This document shows positions 1-13,100 of a DNA stretch of 64,000 nt, piece by piece. The notes below the pieces were generated by a model, which did not search any database, had not been told where the DNA came from, and worked only from the letters and a program-made list of their open reading frames with translations. The DNA comes from Turnera subulata (lineage: Eukaryota; Streptophyta; Magnoliopsida; Malpighiales; Passifloraceae): assembly GCA_028386065.3 (NCBI GenBank), contig JAKUCV010000897.1:113884-177883 (forward strand). Direction: 5' to 3'. A program made the translations under genes and the position numbers. The number at the start of each line of letters is the position of its first letter. The stretch's first letter is position 1.

Positions 1-397
1 TTTTTGATTGTTTTTGGCCTTGAGTAATTTTAGTGTCCATATTGATCGTCTTTCCATTGTCGTGAGCACTTCGGACTCACCCCTCACCTGCGGGCTTTCA
101 TCCCGTAGGATGAGTTATCTTTTGGTACAGGTTGATGCATTCCAGACAGGCTGCAGCGTATTCCCTTGGACAGGGCTCGGATCCATAGTTTGCATTATGT
201 CGCATACAGTGTTAGTGAGTTGTTTAAAGTCTTCCGCTGTGCATACTTTTATTATTATTGGGCCATTGGGCCGGATTTATTATTGTTGATGTTTATTCTT
301 TTGGGCCGTTGAGCCCGAGTTATTGTCATATACACTGTATGCTGGGCTTTGTCTGGTTGGGTTGTCACAGTTCCGGCACGTGTTTACTGTGTACGGT
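1..397. other. Unassigned sequence left of LINE A
   Basis: I recognise no gene here. The open frames have no similarity I can identify. A LINE ORF1 would normally start in this interval, but recognisable DUF4283-like sequence only appears near position 398. The element is therefore either 5'-truncated or too diverged to read here. I found no target-site duplication matching the bases after the LINE poly(A). Confidence 0.4.
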
Positions 398-1519
398 AAA
401 TACGGGACGGGGCGTTTCAGGAAGCCTAAAGGGCCTTTCAAAATCATAGACTTAGAGAACAACTATTATGTTGTTCGCTTCTGGGATCAAGATGACTTCT
501 ACCACGCCCTCCTGGATGGACTGTGGTCAATTTACGGCCAAACTCTCACAGTTCAACCATGGTCTGAGACCTTCAGAGCCACAACCAACAGAATCGAGAG
601 GGTAGCCACTTGGGTAAGATTCCTTGACTTCCCTTTGGATAAATATCATTCTCGTATTCTCTGGGCAATGGGGTATTTGGTAGGGACTGCAGTGAAGTTG
701 AAGAAGAATGCTGAAAACCCGTCCCGTGGGAAATTTGCTAAGGTGGCGGCTTGTGTTGACTTGACAAAACCATTGAAGGGCACTGTCACTGTCGATGGAG
801 TAAGTTACAAAGTGGTGTATGAGGGGCTACCTCCTATCTGCAACTCCTGTGGTCGGGTGGGTCATGAGGTTGGCGTTTGCCCTGAGAGAACATCTCCGGC
901 TAGCCCTCCAACTGCAGATGACCCAAATGTGACAGGTGCGGCGTGTAGTACAGCCGGTTCTAACACCAAGGTCATTGGGGCCGCGGGGCAAAACAAACAG
1001 AAGGAGCAGATAGGAGAGTGGATGAATGCTCCCAGACGGAATAGACGCCCTCCAAAGCGGCTGGCGGTGACTTCATCCACATCCCCGGTGACACCAGTCC
1101 GTTCAGTCAACCGCTTCTAATCCCTTGAGGAGGTGGACTTCTGTCTTTGGGAGAATCCCTCTGGTCATGGCCCGGTGTCTAACCGTAACGCAAACCCATC
1201 CACGGCCCAACATGAACCTAAACCACACACGAAAACACCACAGAGCTCACAATCATATAAACTAGGGTCTAGCCAGAAACAGAGACAGCCTCTTAAAGAC
1301 ATATCCAATAAGAAAGCCCCAACACATTCCAAGGCCCGACCTGGTCCTGCAATCCAAAATTCCTCTCCAGTCCAAATCCACGCACACCCCAGCCCTTCTT
1401 CAGCCAAAACCCAATCTAACCCCCCTGCCCACACCACGCCATCACACTCTGCGGTAACGCTTACAGAGGCCAATCACAAAGATGTGATTCAGACACCACA
1501 CCCCAGTCCACCCCCCTAG
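398..1519 (+). pseudogene. LINE A ORF1: DUF4283 and CCHC zinc-knuckle protein, broken
   Basis: The protein would bind element RNA in the retrotransposition particle, as known for L1 ORF1 products. About 50 residues of DUF4283 core are visible (GPFKIIDLENNYYVVRF, then LTVQPWSETF), followed by a conserved WVRF...DLTKP segment and a CCHC-type zinc knuckle reading CNSCGRVGHEVGVCP. A Pro/Ser/Thr/Gln-rich tail follows. An in-frame TAA at 1118-1120 interrupts the protein between NRF and SLEEVDF, after which the frame stays open to a TAG at 1517-1519. The N-terminus of the domain is missing or unreadable. The family call is confident; whether 1519 is the natural C-terminus is not known. Confidence 0.82.
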
Positions 1520-1831
1520 GCAGCAACAAACTTCCACTTCATCACTAAACCATCAAACATCCCACCTCCAAAACACTCCCCCCCAGGAAAACCTCCAGAT
1601 CCTATACCCATCCCTCACAATACCTCATACCCCCAACCGTTGGAAGTAGTTAACCTGACGACTACCATTGCCAACACTGATGAAGTGATGGGTGAGCCTG
1701 ACAGCTTAAACTCCCACCCGCAACCGAATGGTGCCTCAGTAGTGAAGTCCAAGCATGTGCCAACGATTGCCATTGGCGTCCCTGCCCAGTAAACGTAGGT
1801 ATCCCTGCATCCTCTCTGTATATCTCCATTC

Positions 1832-4800
1832 ATGCTACCTATCATCATTTGGAACTGCCAAGGGGCAGCAAAGAAACAATTTTCAAGAATGTTCCGGGAG
1901 CTATGTCACGCCCATAATCCGGGAGTGGCCGTAGTGGTCGAGCTGCGAGTTAGTGGTTCGAAAGCAGGCAGAATTATCAGGCGTCTGAATTTCCCAAACT
2001 CACACAGAATTGAGGCTCGCGGGTTCGCGGGTGGAGTGCGGCTTTTGTGGGACACCAACAGGGTTTCGGTGTAGGTGCTTCACAACCACACCCAATTCAT
2101 ACACTCTCGAATCACTTTTGGCCAGAATTCTTTCCTCTTTACTGCGGTATACGCCAACCCGCAAGAGAAATGGAGAAATTTTTGTTGGAAGAACATCCTA
2201 GCACTCTCAGAACGTATAAAGGAACCATGGTTACTGGGTGGCAATTTTAATGCGGTTCTAGATAGCAATGAGAGAAGAGACAGGTTTGGAAGGCCAGGAG
2301 TAGGAAACAAAAATTTTCAATCTTGTGTCTCGCAAGCCAACTTGTTAAACTTGGATTTTTTTGGTAGCATGTTTACTTGGAAATGAGGAGGTTGCCAAGC
2401 TCGGCTTGATCGGTTCTTGTGCAACACAGATTGGAGGCTAGCTTTCCCTGAGGCTACAGTCTTACATCTCCCCCTTTTATGCTCGAATCATAGACCCGTC
2501 ATTCTCCAGGAAGGCAGCCCTCCTCCCCCCAAAGCCAATCGGCCTTTTAGGTTCCAAGCCGTCTGGCTTACACATCCCTAGTTTGCACAGTTTGTTGCGA
2601 ATACTTGGAACAAACGGTTGGCCATTGGAGAAGCAGTTGGTGTTTTTACAGGGAAAGTCCAAGAGTGGAACCGTAGGGTTTTCGGTAACATACACCACAA
2701 GAAAAGGAGATTAATGGCGAGACTGGCTGGGATCCAGCGATATTTAGAGTGTCTGCCATCAGTATTCTTATCAAAATTGGAGTTGGAATTAAGAATGCAG
2801 TTGGATACAGTCCTAATTCAGGAAGAGTTACTATGGGCTCAGAAGGCCAGATGCCGATGGGTGAATGATGGAGATAGAAACACTTCATACTTCCATGCAT
2901 CAACCATCATCCGACGCAAGCAAAATAAAATAGAAGCTCTGATGGATGAGAATAATCAGTGGCAAATAGATTCTGGGGTTCTTCAGCATATGGCAGTATC
3001 TTATTACCAATGCTTGTTCAGTGAAGAGGGTCCATCTTCAGTACTATTCCCTCTTCCATACTCCTTTCCAAATATTAGCCAAGATAGACTACAAGCGTTA
3101 ATGGACCCGGTCACAAAATCTGAAGTGAAAGAGAACCTAATGCAAATAGGCCCTCTCTAAGCCCCGGGCCCTGATTGCCTCCACGCAATTTTCTATCAAT
3201 CGCAATGGGATGTTGTAGGCCCGCAACTTGTAGACTTCATCCAGAAGGCCTTCTTGCAAGAGGAATGGGATCCAAATCTCAACAAAAAATTGATTGTGCT
3301 ACTCCCTAAAATCGAGAAGCCGGAGAGGATCCAGCAATTCAGACCCATAGGCTTGTGTAACGTGATCTATAAGCTGCTGACCAAGCTAATAGTGAATCGA
3401 ATCAAGCCTTTGCTCACTGAATTGGTAGCCCCAAACCAATCCAGCTTTGTCCCAGGCTGGCATATTACCGACAACACTGTAATAGTACAAGAAGTCATCC
3501 ATACGATGAAGCAGAAGAGGAAGGGTGGCTCTGGGATTATGGTCCTCAAAATTGACCTTGAGAAGGCGTACGACCGCCTTCGTTGGAGCTTTATCAGAGA
3601 AACTTTAGAATTTGTTGGTTTACCGCCGCCTCTGGTTGAGATTGTTATGAGATGTATATCCTCTTCCTCCTTACAGGTTTGTTGGAATGGAGCTGTTTCT
3701 ACGTCTTTCAAGCCATCTATGGGGATCCGTCAGGGAGACCCAATCTCTCAGTACATCTTTGTTCTTTGTATGGAGAGATTGGGGCAAACTATTCATAAAG
3801 CGGTAGCCAATCGTGAATGGAAACCCATCACACTGAATAGAGGCGGCCTGCGGTTATCTCATTTATTCTTCGTGGACGACCTCTTACTCTTTGTCGAGGC
3901 AACTCTGGATCAGACCACTGTGGTGAAAGACCGACTAAATAATTTTTGTTACTGCTCAGGGCAGAAAATCAACGGGGAGAAATCAAGGATCTGTTTTTCG
4001 TTGAATGTTGAAGATGGTTTAAAGTCAAGAATCTGTTCTCGCCTGGGTTTTAGATCAACTTCTAACCTGGGGACTCACTTGGGGGTGCCATTACTACACT
4101 CAAGAGTCAACAAATCTACCTTCAGATATCTAGTGGACAAAGCGCAAGAGAGACTCAACGGTTGGCGAGCGAAGCAACTCTCATTAGCAGGAAGGGTAAC
4201 TCTCTCAAAAACAGTCCTTTCTGCTCTCCCCATTTATACCATGCAGTCTTTAGCTTTACCCAAGTCGGTGTGCGATAGTTTAGATAAACTATGCCGCCAA
4301 TTTATTTGGGGTTCATCCCCAGAACAAAGGAAGCTGCACCTTGTAAATTGGCACACCCTTTGTTATCCGAAGGAAAGAGGTGGCCTGGGCATACGAAAGA
4401 TGCATTCTATGAATAGGGCCTTCACTCTCAAACTCGCATGGAAGATAGTGGAGAACCCCGAAGCCCTTTGGGTTCAGGTAATAAGGGGGAAGTGCTTCAG
4501 AACCAATGAGAGGCTTCCCATGACCCTTAAAAAGCGGGCGGGCTCCAATCTTTGGGGGGCTTTGTTTCGGATTTGGCCTACTTTTTGCGAAGCTGTTGGT
4601 TGGAAGATTGGGGACGGTATTTCAACCATCTTTTGGAGAGACAAATGGCTGTTGGATAATGTGTCCTTGGCAGAGGTGTCCCCTATCCCCCCAAATTGGG
4701 TGCTGAACTTATCTATTGTCGACCTGACAACCCAGGGATCCTGGAATTGGGGCATTCTCAATCCTATTCTCCCCATGGAAGCTAAGAGGGCCCTATGGAG

Positions 4801-5900
4801 TCACCCGGTCCCAAGAAGAGAAAAGGGCCCAGACAAGCCACGATGGCTTCCTTGTCCCAAAGGCCAGTTTTCGGTTTCAAAAGCATACTCCCTACTGGAG
4901 AATGAGAACTGGGGACCCGATAGGCGCATTTGGAAAGTCATATGGAGATGGAAGGGTCCTCTCCGTATTGCCTCTTTCTTGTGGTTGTTGGGTCAAGAGA
5001 AGCTACTGACCAATGAAACCAGAGTCAAAAGACATCTAGCTGTCTCGAATAGATGCCCAAGATGTGATCAGGAGATAGAATCATGCCTCCATGTGATGAG
5101 GGATTGTTTCTTCGCAAAAGACATATGGTATGCCTTGGCTAGTATACAGTTAGGCAGGGACTTTTTCTCTAAGTCTTTGGAAGATTGGCTCCTAGAAAAT
5201 TTAGATGGCAGTTCCAGCAGCAAGGACTGGAAGCTGAGTTTTGCTGTGACCTGGTGGAGCCTCTGGTCCTGGCGCAATCAACTTGTTTTGATCCGGAGGC
5301 AGCCAATGTCTCCAATCCTGTGTTAGGTATCCGCAGAACTATTGAGAATTTTAGACTTGCGTTACAACACCCGATAAGCCCCAGACACCTGGGAAACCTG
5401 AAGGAACGATGCAAGGCTGTTTGGAGCCCGCCTTTGACCGGAGAACTCAAACTGAACGTGTCCAGTTCATCATCCGTTAACAACTCACCCCCTAGTTGTG
5501 CAGGTGTATGTAGAAATTCCAATGGTGATTGGGTTATGGTTTTGTTTGTCCTCTTCATACAGTCCCAGGCTTCATGGCAGACCTGTTGGCGATTCTCTTT
5601 GGTTTGCAGGTGGCGAGAAGCTCGAACTATAATATTTTGTTTCTGGAATCTGATGCTGCAGCTGCAGCCGAGCGGTTATCTGATGTCTATGATTGGGATC
5701 AGGATTATGCGGAGTTAGCAAAGGAGATCAGGAGCCTTTTGTGTAGTCCTAGTACTATCTCCTTATCCTTTGTACAGAGTGAGGCCAACGGTGTGGCTCA
5801 TTCTCTTATACGGTTAATGCCCCACTTCGGTCCTGGGCTAACCATCATTAACTCTCCTCCTGAGGTTATTAGACCTCTCCTGTTGGAGGATAGAGAATAG
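1832..5900 (+). pseudogene. LINE A ORF2: endonuclease, reverse transcriptase, RNase H; broken
   Basis: ORF2 would nick target DNA and reverse-transcribe the element RNA. It starts with an EEP endonuclease (IIIWNCQGA), then RT with motif A IDLEKAYDRLRW, motif B GIRQGDPIS and motif C FVDDLLLF, then zf-RVT (CPRCDQEIESCLHVMRDC) and a C-terminal RVT_3 RNase H. In-frame stops fall at 2072-2074 (TAG), 2384-2386 (TGA), 2579-2581 (TAG) and 3158-3160 (TAA). The RT part from 3254 to 5326 is open. The frame shifts near 5290 and again near 5540 within the RNase H region, which ends at 5900. Two endonuclease aspartates appear replaced: GNFN for the usual GDFN, and SNH for SDH. The RT aspartate pair is kept, although the usual FADD reads FVDD. 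Confidence 0.9.
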
Positions 5901-6429
5901 ATGAGCATAAGCTGCTCCTATGTTGTAAATGTTTTGGTTTTAATTAATCAATACCTCATTTCCCGGTCGCTGACCAAAAAAAAAAAGAGTCGAACTGTAT
6001 ACCCAATGCCTATCTTTCCTTTCAAATTGAATTGGAGAAACCTGCCTACAAGACTATTTATAACTTGTGATTCAACTAGGTTTAGAAGATTTGTAATTTT
6101 TTTCGTTTTTAGTAGAATAGGTTTTTAAACTTTTCTTTTATGGCCCACAACTGAAAGCTCGTTAATGTTTAAATGTTTTTTTTATGTTACATTGATAAAC
6201 CCCTAAAATCCATCCTATCCTTACTAAATTTCTCACACCCTCGATTCTAGGGTGGCCTCGCACCAAGACCAGGTCTTGTGCCACTGTGCCAAGATCGCGC
6301 TGGCATTTGTGTTTAAATGTTGAAGCATAAAATTGAGCAGCCACTACCGTACCATGGTTTATATAAAATGTCTATTTAATATATAATTATGAAATTACAA
6401 AAATATTCCTGTATGGAAAATCATCAAAA

Positions 6430-6482
6430 AACTCAGGGAGGCCGTGGCCCCCCTTGGCCCCCCGGCCCACCGCCACTGCACT
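6430..6482. mobile_element. Isolated end of a hAT-type MITE
   Basis: The terminal sequence CCACCGCCACTG, preceded by a run of GGCC and CCTTGGCCCCCC motifs, closely matches the right end of the complete MITE at 20035-20337. I cannot find the matching left terminus (CAGTGGCG) or an 8-bp duplication nearby. This is therefore an end fragment or a copy whose other end has decayed. Confidence 0.5.
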
Positions 6483-8131
6483 CAAGTAGTGGGAAGTCAA
6501 GTTTTATTTGGTAGTATGTTTTTACCGAAGACTAAGCTAGCTAATATATACTTATATATAGCGCGAATCAAGACAGATAATTATTATTCCACAAAAAAAG
6601 TATGACTAATAATTGCAACGAATAATAGCATCCTTTGTAATACATAATCATCCCATCTATACAATACAAAAATGTTGCATGAGAATCATTTTTTTCTTTA
6701 CATATATATTTCTCTATATCAGTGGGAGCCAGTTTAACTTTCGGCGGAACCTTTCCAGCTCCTGATGATCACGTCTTGCTTCTTCTGGATCCATAGTGAG
6801 GTTCTCTGGTTTCAAAACTTTTTTAAGTTTATTGAGCAGTTATAATTAACTATAGTGGAGCGGGTGATATATCCGTTTCTTGAAGAGTTACTCGCGCATG
6901 GCGTTTGGCGTTAATAGTCTCATAATTATTGCCACCCTAATGGTTGAAAAGAATGTTTCATGTTTGCATATGACATGATCAGTTTATATAATAGTTGAGC
7001 TCCCTGAGATGTCGATCATGTCGGGTCATTAGAAAAAATATATCGACATTCAAGATGAAGTAAGCCTTGTTTTATAAACTCATCTCATTAGTTAAAGGTG
7101 TAGGTTGCTGTTCTGGTACACCACTAGTCCAGTTTCATGTTTGTTATAATGATAAGATATAGCATATTTGCATATAAACAACATGGTGTAATCCATAAGG
7201 CTTGACAATTGCACTTGCAAATATCATGGGAAGCAAGGTGTACAAATTAATTAATTCGTTAGATTCCGGGTCACAGGCGCCACTGTTGAAGACTGGTGCT
7301 TAAGCCTTAAAGTAATAGACGAGTCTTGTCTATATTCACCGGCCTTGAGCCATTACTAGTCCAGGTGTTGATGTTATGAACAAGATGGCATTTATTTCAA
7401 TTGAGCCAACTGTTAATTGTACTACTTGTTTACAGTGTGAAAGAGAAACCAACAAGAATTAAGTCACTTTCAGATTAGGATCATAATAAATGACGTGGGG
7501 GGAAATGAAAGAAAACGTGGCAACAAATACTTAATCCCAAGCCAGATGAACAATCGACTTCCTCTTTTTTGTTCTTTTTGATGATGAACACAAATCAGCT
7601 GCCTCTCTATGTTTGACCGACCACTCACAATTGATCGTAACGCATGCTATAAAGTAAAGACATTTCTAGAGACAGAAACACATACATGCAATGCAACAAT
7701 TATGTTTCATTTGATAATAATGCATGCCTTTCCTAGGCCACCCCCACCAAAGGTTATTAAATCAAATATTATCTTTGGCGATTTGTATAAATCCTATTTG
7801 ACATTAGGAATATGAACTCAAGTAAAATCAAGCCATCTCATGTCCATTTGAGCATGAATGATATTATAAGAAGATGGGAAAGAGGAAACTTGGGAATTTT
7901 TACTTACTTATAGCAAATTGGTGGTGTGAAAAGATTTCCAGTGAAGAGTAGTGCCTGATGTGAATTTCAATATGTTTAGTTGTATCTCGTGTAGCAAATG
8001 TTTTGTTTAGTTAGACCCAAAGCAGAAGATATGAATATTCTTGATAATGGTCAAAGTAAAGTATTAACGAAAGGCCAAGTTATGTGAAATACTAAAAGAA
8101 AGGCCCTGTAATATATGGCTGGCTTTAGCAT

Positions 8132-8138
8132 TATAAAA
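8132..8138 (+). promoter_or_regulatory. TATA-like box upstream of the nodulin-like gene
   Basis: TATAAAA lies 257 bases before the predicted start codon, on the correct strand. If used, it implies a leader of roughly 220 bases. No transcript evidence is available, and other AT-rich boxes exist nearby. Confidence 0.4.
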
Positions 8139-8388
8139 GTAGTGAACATATGCTTTGCACCAGAAGCTACGAAATGCAAAGAAAGGGAGAATAAGAAAAA
8201 GCAGCAAAAGCTTCCCTGCTACTGATCCTTGCCAGTTCATGCCACTTGGCCTACAAAAACCCTTTAACCTGTCACCCCAGTCTCGTCGTATCCTAACTTC
8301 ATCCAAATCTTTCATAACTGATCCTAGGTGAAAACACACACATCAATAATTAACATCCAGGTCTCAAGTCCCCTTGTGGTAGTCCTCA

Positions 8389-9429
8389 ATGGCCAAAACC
8401 ATTTTAAGATCAATGAACCAGGACAAAGCTTTTCATCTTCTGGGACTCTTTTGTCTGGTGCTTCTAGTAAAGAAGACTACTGCGCTACAATTTACAGTTG
8501 GGGGTGCAAAGGGTTGGACCGTGCCTGATAATAGCGGTGCTAATAGCTATAATCAGTGGGCAGAGCGCACCCGATTTCAGATTGGAGACTCCCTTTGTAA
8601 GCATATAATTTCTTCTTCATGCTTTAATTGCCTCCAGTAGTTCTTGTATAAGATTTTCTTTTTTCTCCAAAAGCTTAAGGTCCTGCGTCCAAACTATATG
8701 TCACAACGTGATACTCATCCTGCTCAGAAGCAAAAGCACATAATAAACTAGTATATTGCTATTTGCTGATAAAATTGATATTGATCAACTAGAAGAAGTC
8801 TCTCCTTGTAGTTAATTATATACCAATTAGTTTAATCTGTGGGCTGCCTATCTGCAGTGTTCATCTACAAGCCTGATCAAGACTCGGTGCTTCAAGTGGC
8901 CAAGCAGAGCTATGACACTTGTGATACCACAAACTACATAAACAAGTACACCGATGGCCACACTGTCTTCACATTCAAGCAAAACGGACCTTACTACTTC
9001 ATCAGTGGAAACCCAGATAACTGCAACAAGAATGAGAAGTTGATAATTGTTGTTATGGCTGACCGAAGCAACCGTTCCCCTTCCACAAACCAAACAACCC
9101 CTGCCCCTGCTCCAACCCCTTCCGCAAATCAAACAAGCCCTGCTCCTGCTCCTGCTCCTGCGCCCACCACAAATCAAACCACCTCTGCTCCTGCTCCATC
9201 CCCCTCGACAAATCAAACAAGCCCTGCTTCTCCTCCAAACCCAGATACAGCAGGCACTGCTCCCTCTCCTGCTCCTTCTGGCGAGCAGTCGCCACCTGCA
9301 GGATCAGTTGAGATTAATCCAACCCCATCCCCCGTCGCGGCACCCCATAAAAACGCAGCTTCTTCCACGATCGTGAGCTTCATCGGTTCTGTTGGAGCAT
9401 TATTGTTTGCTTCTTCTCTAGTATTCTGA
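8389..9429 (+). CDS. Early nodulin-like protein (phytocyanin-type, GPI-anchored arabinogalactan protein)
   Basis: Two exons, 8389-8596 and 8858-9429, joined at a GT-AG intron in phase 1, give about 259 residues. The order is signal peptide (about residues 1-33, hydrophobic HLLGLFCLVLLV), phytocyanin domain (about 34-135, starting QFTVGGAKGW), a Pro/Ala/Ser/Thr-rich tail with AP and SP repeats and several NQT sites, and a hydrophobic C-terminus that suits GPI-anchor addition. The type-1 copper ligands appear lost: the C-terminal ligand region reads SGNPDNCNKN, without the Cys and His of true plantacyanins. Two cysteines (YDTC and DNC) remain for the domain disulfide. This is the usual ENODL pattern. 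It should sit on the outer face of the plasma membrane, with roles in wall or reproductive development inferred only from the family. ATG 8413 is an alternative start that also keeps the signal peptide. Confidence 0.92.
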
Positions 9430-10154
9430 AGTTTATGTATTGCCTGATTTTTAATTTGTTTATTTTTTATTGTTTTACCATGTTTTTTTCCCCCCACCAT
9501 TTGGATCTCTCAATGATTTTCCCACCTGATCCTCAGTGATTTCGACTGGGCTGTCCTAGGTGCATCGGTCTTCTAGCATTCGTTTGTTACACATGAGAAA
9601 TAAGTTGGTCGTGCTGATACTTCATTGTAATGTAAAATAAATAAATTAAGTCGTGTGAATGCAAGTCAAAGTTGTGATTTTGTTTTCTCATTGTCCTATT
9701 TTTTTTCCCTTCGTGAGCAAGTGGGATATTCAAAAGCAAGTTAAACACTAGAGTATTAGCACCACTACAATAACAGAAAATAAATATGAGCCGCCGCCCC
9801 TCCCCCTTCCCAACCCCCCCCCGCCCCAAAGAGAATACGGGGAGGCCAACCCCACAAGCAAATGGGGGAGAAGTCATAAACACGTAACTGTTACAGGGCA
9901 CAACGTCTGTTTGGGGATTTTTTTTTTTTTGTCAAAACTTGCAACAAGCGAGCCTCAAAACGAACAGTGCAGAGACAACAACAATCAAGAGTCGCAGAAG
10001 GTGTTAAGGCCAGTATGAGTAACCTGAATCATTTTTCACAGTTCATTTCATTTATAAAAAATAGGCGTAGGTTGCAATCATCGGCAACAATCCTTGCTTA
10101 CAGATGTGGATTGAAATGTTAAAGAGTTCTACAACTAACATGATCATCTCCCTA
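9430..10154. other. Convergent intergenic region (3' ends of two genes)
   Basis: This 725-base interval separates the stop codons of the nodulin-like gene (+) and the PDI-like gene (-). A polyadenylation-type AATAAA on the + strand at 9636-9641, about 207 bases after the nodulin stop, is a reasonable 3' signal. A C-rich tract lies at about 9790-9830. I see no further gene. Confidence 0.6.
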
Positions 10155-13100
10155 TCAAAAATTTTTGCCCAGCTCAACTTTTTTCATCAACCTAATCGTG
10201 TTGTGCAAAATTGAATCCAGTATCCCAGCGACCTGAAAGGCAAAAGCGGGAGAATGGATCAATAAAGCATCATTGGAGGGGAGAAACCAAAAAAACAGGA
10301 ATGCAGATACCAACCGTGAAAATTCCACCAATAATGGCACAAACATTGGTGATAAAATGCGAAAATGATTTTTGATTTTCCGTTATTAGAACCTGAATGC
10401 AGAAGCCGAAACAGAATTATCAGAACAGACTCAAAAATTTAGCAGGAACAACTGGAAGGAAAACGTATTGTTTGCTAGTAAAACCTGCATGGGAGAGAGC
10501 TCAAAATGGAACTTTGCAGTGGGTAAGTAGACTGTCTGAGCCAAGCTGCTATGAGCTGTGTACTCGTACTCCTCAATCAATTTATGGTCCCAGGATGATC
10601 TTGTCATCACCTCTGTTTTAACAACTTGGAGGTAATGCTCTATCTGCAAGTTCAACAATCATGGTGCTTGAATGAGAGATTTCGTGAATGCCAAGATCAT
10701 ATTTACGCATTGGATTAATCAGTGTTAAAAAATAACACCCGGACATGATGGTAACACTAATTCAGCGTACATTAAGATTGAAGGAACTATTTTAGACACC
10801 AAATGGAAGAGGCTTGGGAATATACAAGCTTAATAGATTCAGCCCCAACAAACCTCCTACTCACAACCTGAACCTCATCCACCATTCTGAGCATGTACAA
10901 TGATTCACTAAGAAATCTAAAAATGGAAAAGATTCACCTACAGAAAGTCCAGAATTTCTAACCATGACATTCTCCCCCAGGCAATTTCAAATTTTCTACA
11001 TCTCAGTCTATACCAACCTTGTCAACAAATACAAAAATGCCACATTTTGAACTGTTTTCTCTTGAACGTCCAGATATTGAAATGTTAAGACATGGTTGTA
11101 GTGAGTACTAAAGAAATGAATCAAATCATAACATATGAAACAATCAGAGTAATATTAAATACTTACAGTAACATTTGCACCGATACCGTGGTGATTGATA
11201 AATGACCTGCCATTCAACTTATCATGACTTCGACCAAGATAAGGTAACAATCGCTTCACGTCACTCATTGCCCTGGGTGAAATCTTCATACCAAATGAAA
11301 GGTGTGATATTACATGCGACATGTTCATTTGAGCAGAATCAAAGGAATGGGCTCCTGAACGAGCTGAGACAATAAGGTTCCCTGGGACCTGCAGTATACA
11401 AGAGTTCTCATAACAAAAGCCAACAACTCGACAAATTGTGACCAATTACGAAGTTTGATAACAGCAGATGACTTTTGAACTAAAAAGAACATATACAAGA
11501 AGACTTTCATTACATATTTCTCAACTAACCATTAAACAGCACGTGACATGCCTCTACAATTGAACAAGAAATCTCTATTGAACAGATGGAGACCAGACTA
11601 ATTGGTTGACTAGGTCAAAGCTAGGAACTGACCAGGCCCAGATACCTTAAAGCCAGTTTGGTCAATAACAGGTTAAAACAATCAGACTACCATTAAAAAC
11701 GGTGGTTGAACCAATTTGACAAATATTCAAATTAGATTTGTTACTTATCCACTTGCTATTCGAAAACTTTAAATCCATCAAAAATTTAGCATTTCTCTGC
11801 ATCTAGAATAGTTAATGGACAGTATTATTAAAAAATCTCATTGAACCCAGGTTTAACCTCTGGGCGAACCTTTGACCCTAAGACATTGCTTACGTAAGTG
11901 CTTCCAGTATAAAAAAAGTAAATACAGAAAATGTTAAAACAGACTTGCTAGTAGAGAAAGCAATCTCTGCCCACAAAAATTGCTTCTTTAAGCTCCCCAT
12001 CCCCTCCAAACAAACCAAAAAAAATAGGAAGAGGCATCAGGAACCAGGCTGATTGAAAATGGGTTTAAATATTCAAGTTTATTTCACACCCTGTGGAAAG
12101 TTACCTTCTTTACGCGTACATATCCTTCAATCCTACATCCTCCTGCACGGGGCGCAGGTCTTTTGGAACTATCATTTTGATTTTCAGACTTGTTCTCCAA
12201 GGCTAGCCTTTGAGATTCCACTGGTATAGATGCAACCAAACCTTCCATCGTCTGCAAGGAATAACAACCTCCAAATTAGGCCAGGTTCAACTCCTACCAT
12301 AGGCAACATACAATGACATGCTGAGATCTGCACCTCACAAATCTGGCATTTGATAAGCAAGAAATAAGACAGAAGTATTTATACCTTAACCAGGCTCTCT
12401 GTATCTCGATCTCCATAATATGATTCATGATCATGGTGTCCGTGCTCATCCCTGTGGCAAGTTAAACAAAGTCAGACAACCAGTAAAAGCAGTAATTATA
12501 AACTCCAAACTAATGCAAATTAATAAATTACACCAAAGAAGTAGCACGCTACTTATCAACAGGAAAATGAATTGTGCCGTGCAGTAACTTCAAATTTATA
12601 TAAGCCAAGATCCCAAACCACACTAGAGCAAAATAAATCCTTAAGTAATAAAATTCAAAAGTTTAGGACATCAGCCATCATCAATGCTTGAGTACAGATG
12701 CAAGAACCTGATGGCCATACAGTGCCTTGTGTTTGCCGGAAACTATTAATGATTATAGAGAAGACTCATGATGGAACCCAGGAGGTCAGAGTAATAATCC
12801 CTATAGAGTTAAATCCATGATAAATCTAAAAGAAACAAACAGAACCAAATATGCAATAGCAACTGCATATGAATAAAAGAATGCATAGAGATACCGACAT
12901 AAGGGAAAATGATAACCAACAGGACAAGGAGAGATAAAACTTTTGTTTCTTTTTACCTAACATCGCTGCCTTTACGAAAAATACGAATGGATGGATACCC
13001 TTGTATATGATGCCTGAAAAGTCAAGGAACACTTGATAAATGATTTCAAGAGGAAACAATGAAAAACAGATAAACTCTACAACATAGGGAAAGGGCAAGC

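Larger units (their letters stand above)
398..5986 (+). mobile_element. LINE A: decayed L1-type non-LTR retrotransposon
   Basis: The element runs ORF1 (DUF4283 plus zinc knuckle), then ORF2 (endonuclease, reverse transcriptase, zf-RVT, RNase H), and ends in an 11-A tract at 5976-5986. This order is the classic plant L1 layout. ORF1 and nearly all of ORF2 lie in the same reading frame but are broken by in-frame stops, and the RNase H part is split over two more frames. The left end is not defined and the start given is the first recognisable ORF1 sequence. It cannot encode functional proteins as it stands. Confidence 0.9.
5987..8388. other. Intergenic: 3' flank of LINE A and upstream region of the nodulin-like gene
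   Basis: I see no gene. The stretch is AT-rich with short open frames that have no recognisable similarity. It contains one end of a hAT-type MITE at 6430-6482 and a TATA-like box at 8132-8138 that suits the downstream gene. The remainder shows nothing I can name. Confidence 0.6.

Noticed and set aside
1..397. Possible target duplication for LINE A
   Set aside because: No match was found to the bases after the poly(A) at 5986, so the left end cannot be set this way.
8848..9500. Overlapping open frames opposite the nodulin-like exon 2
   Set aside because: They are shadows of the repetitive Pro/Ala-coding tail in other frames.
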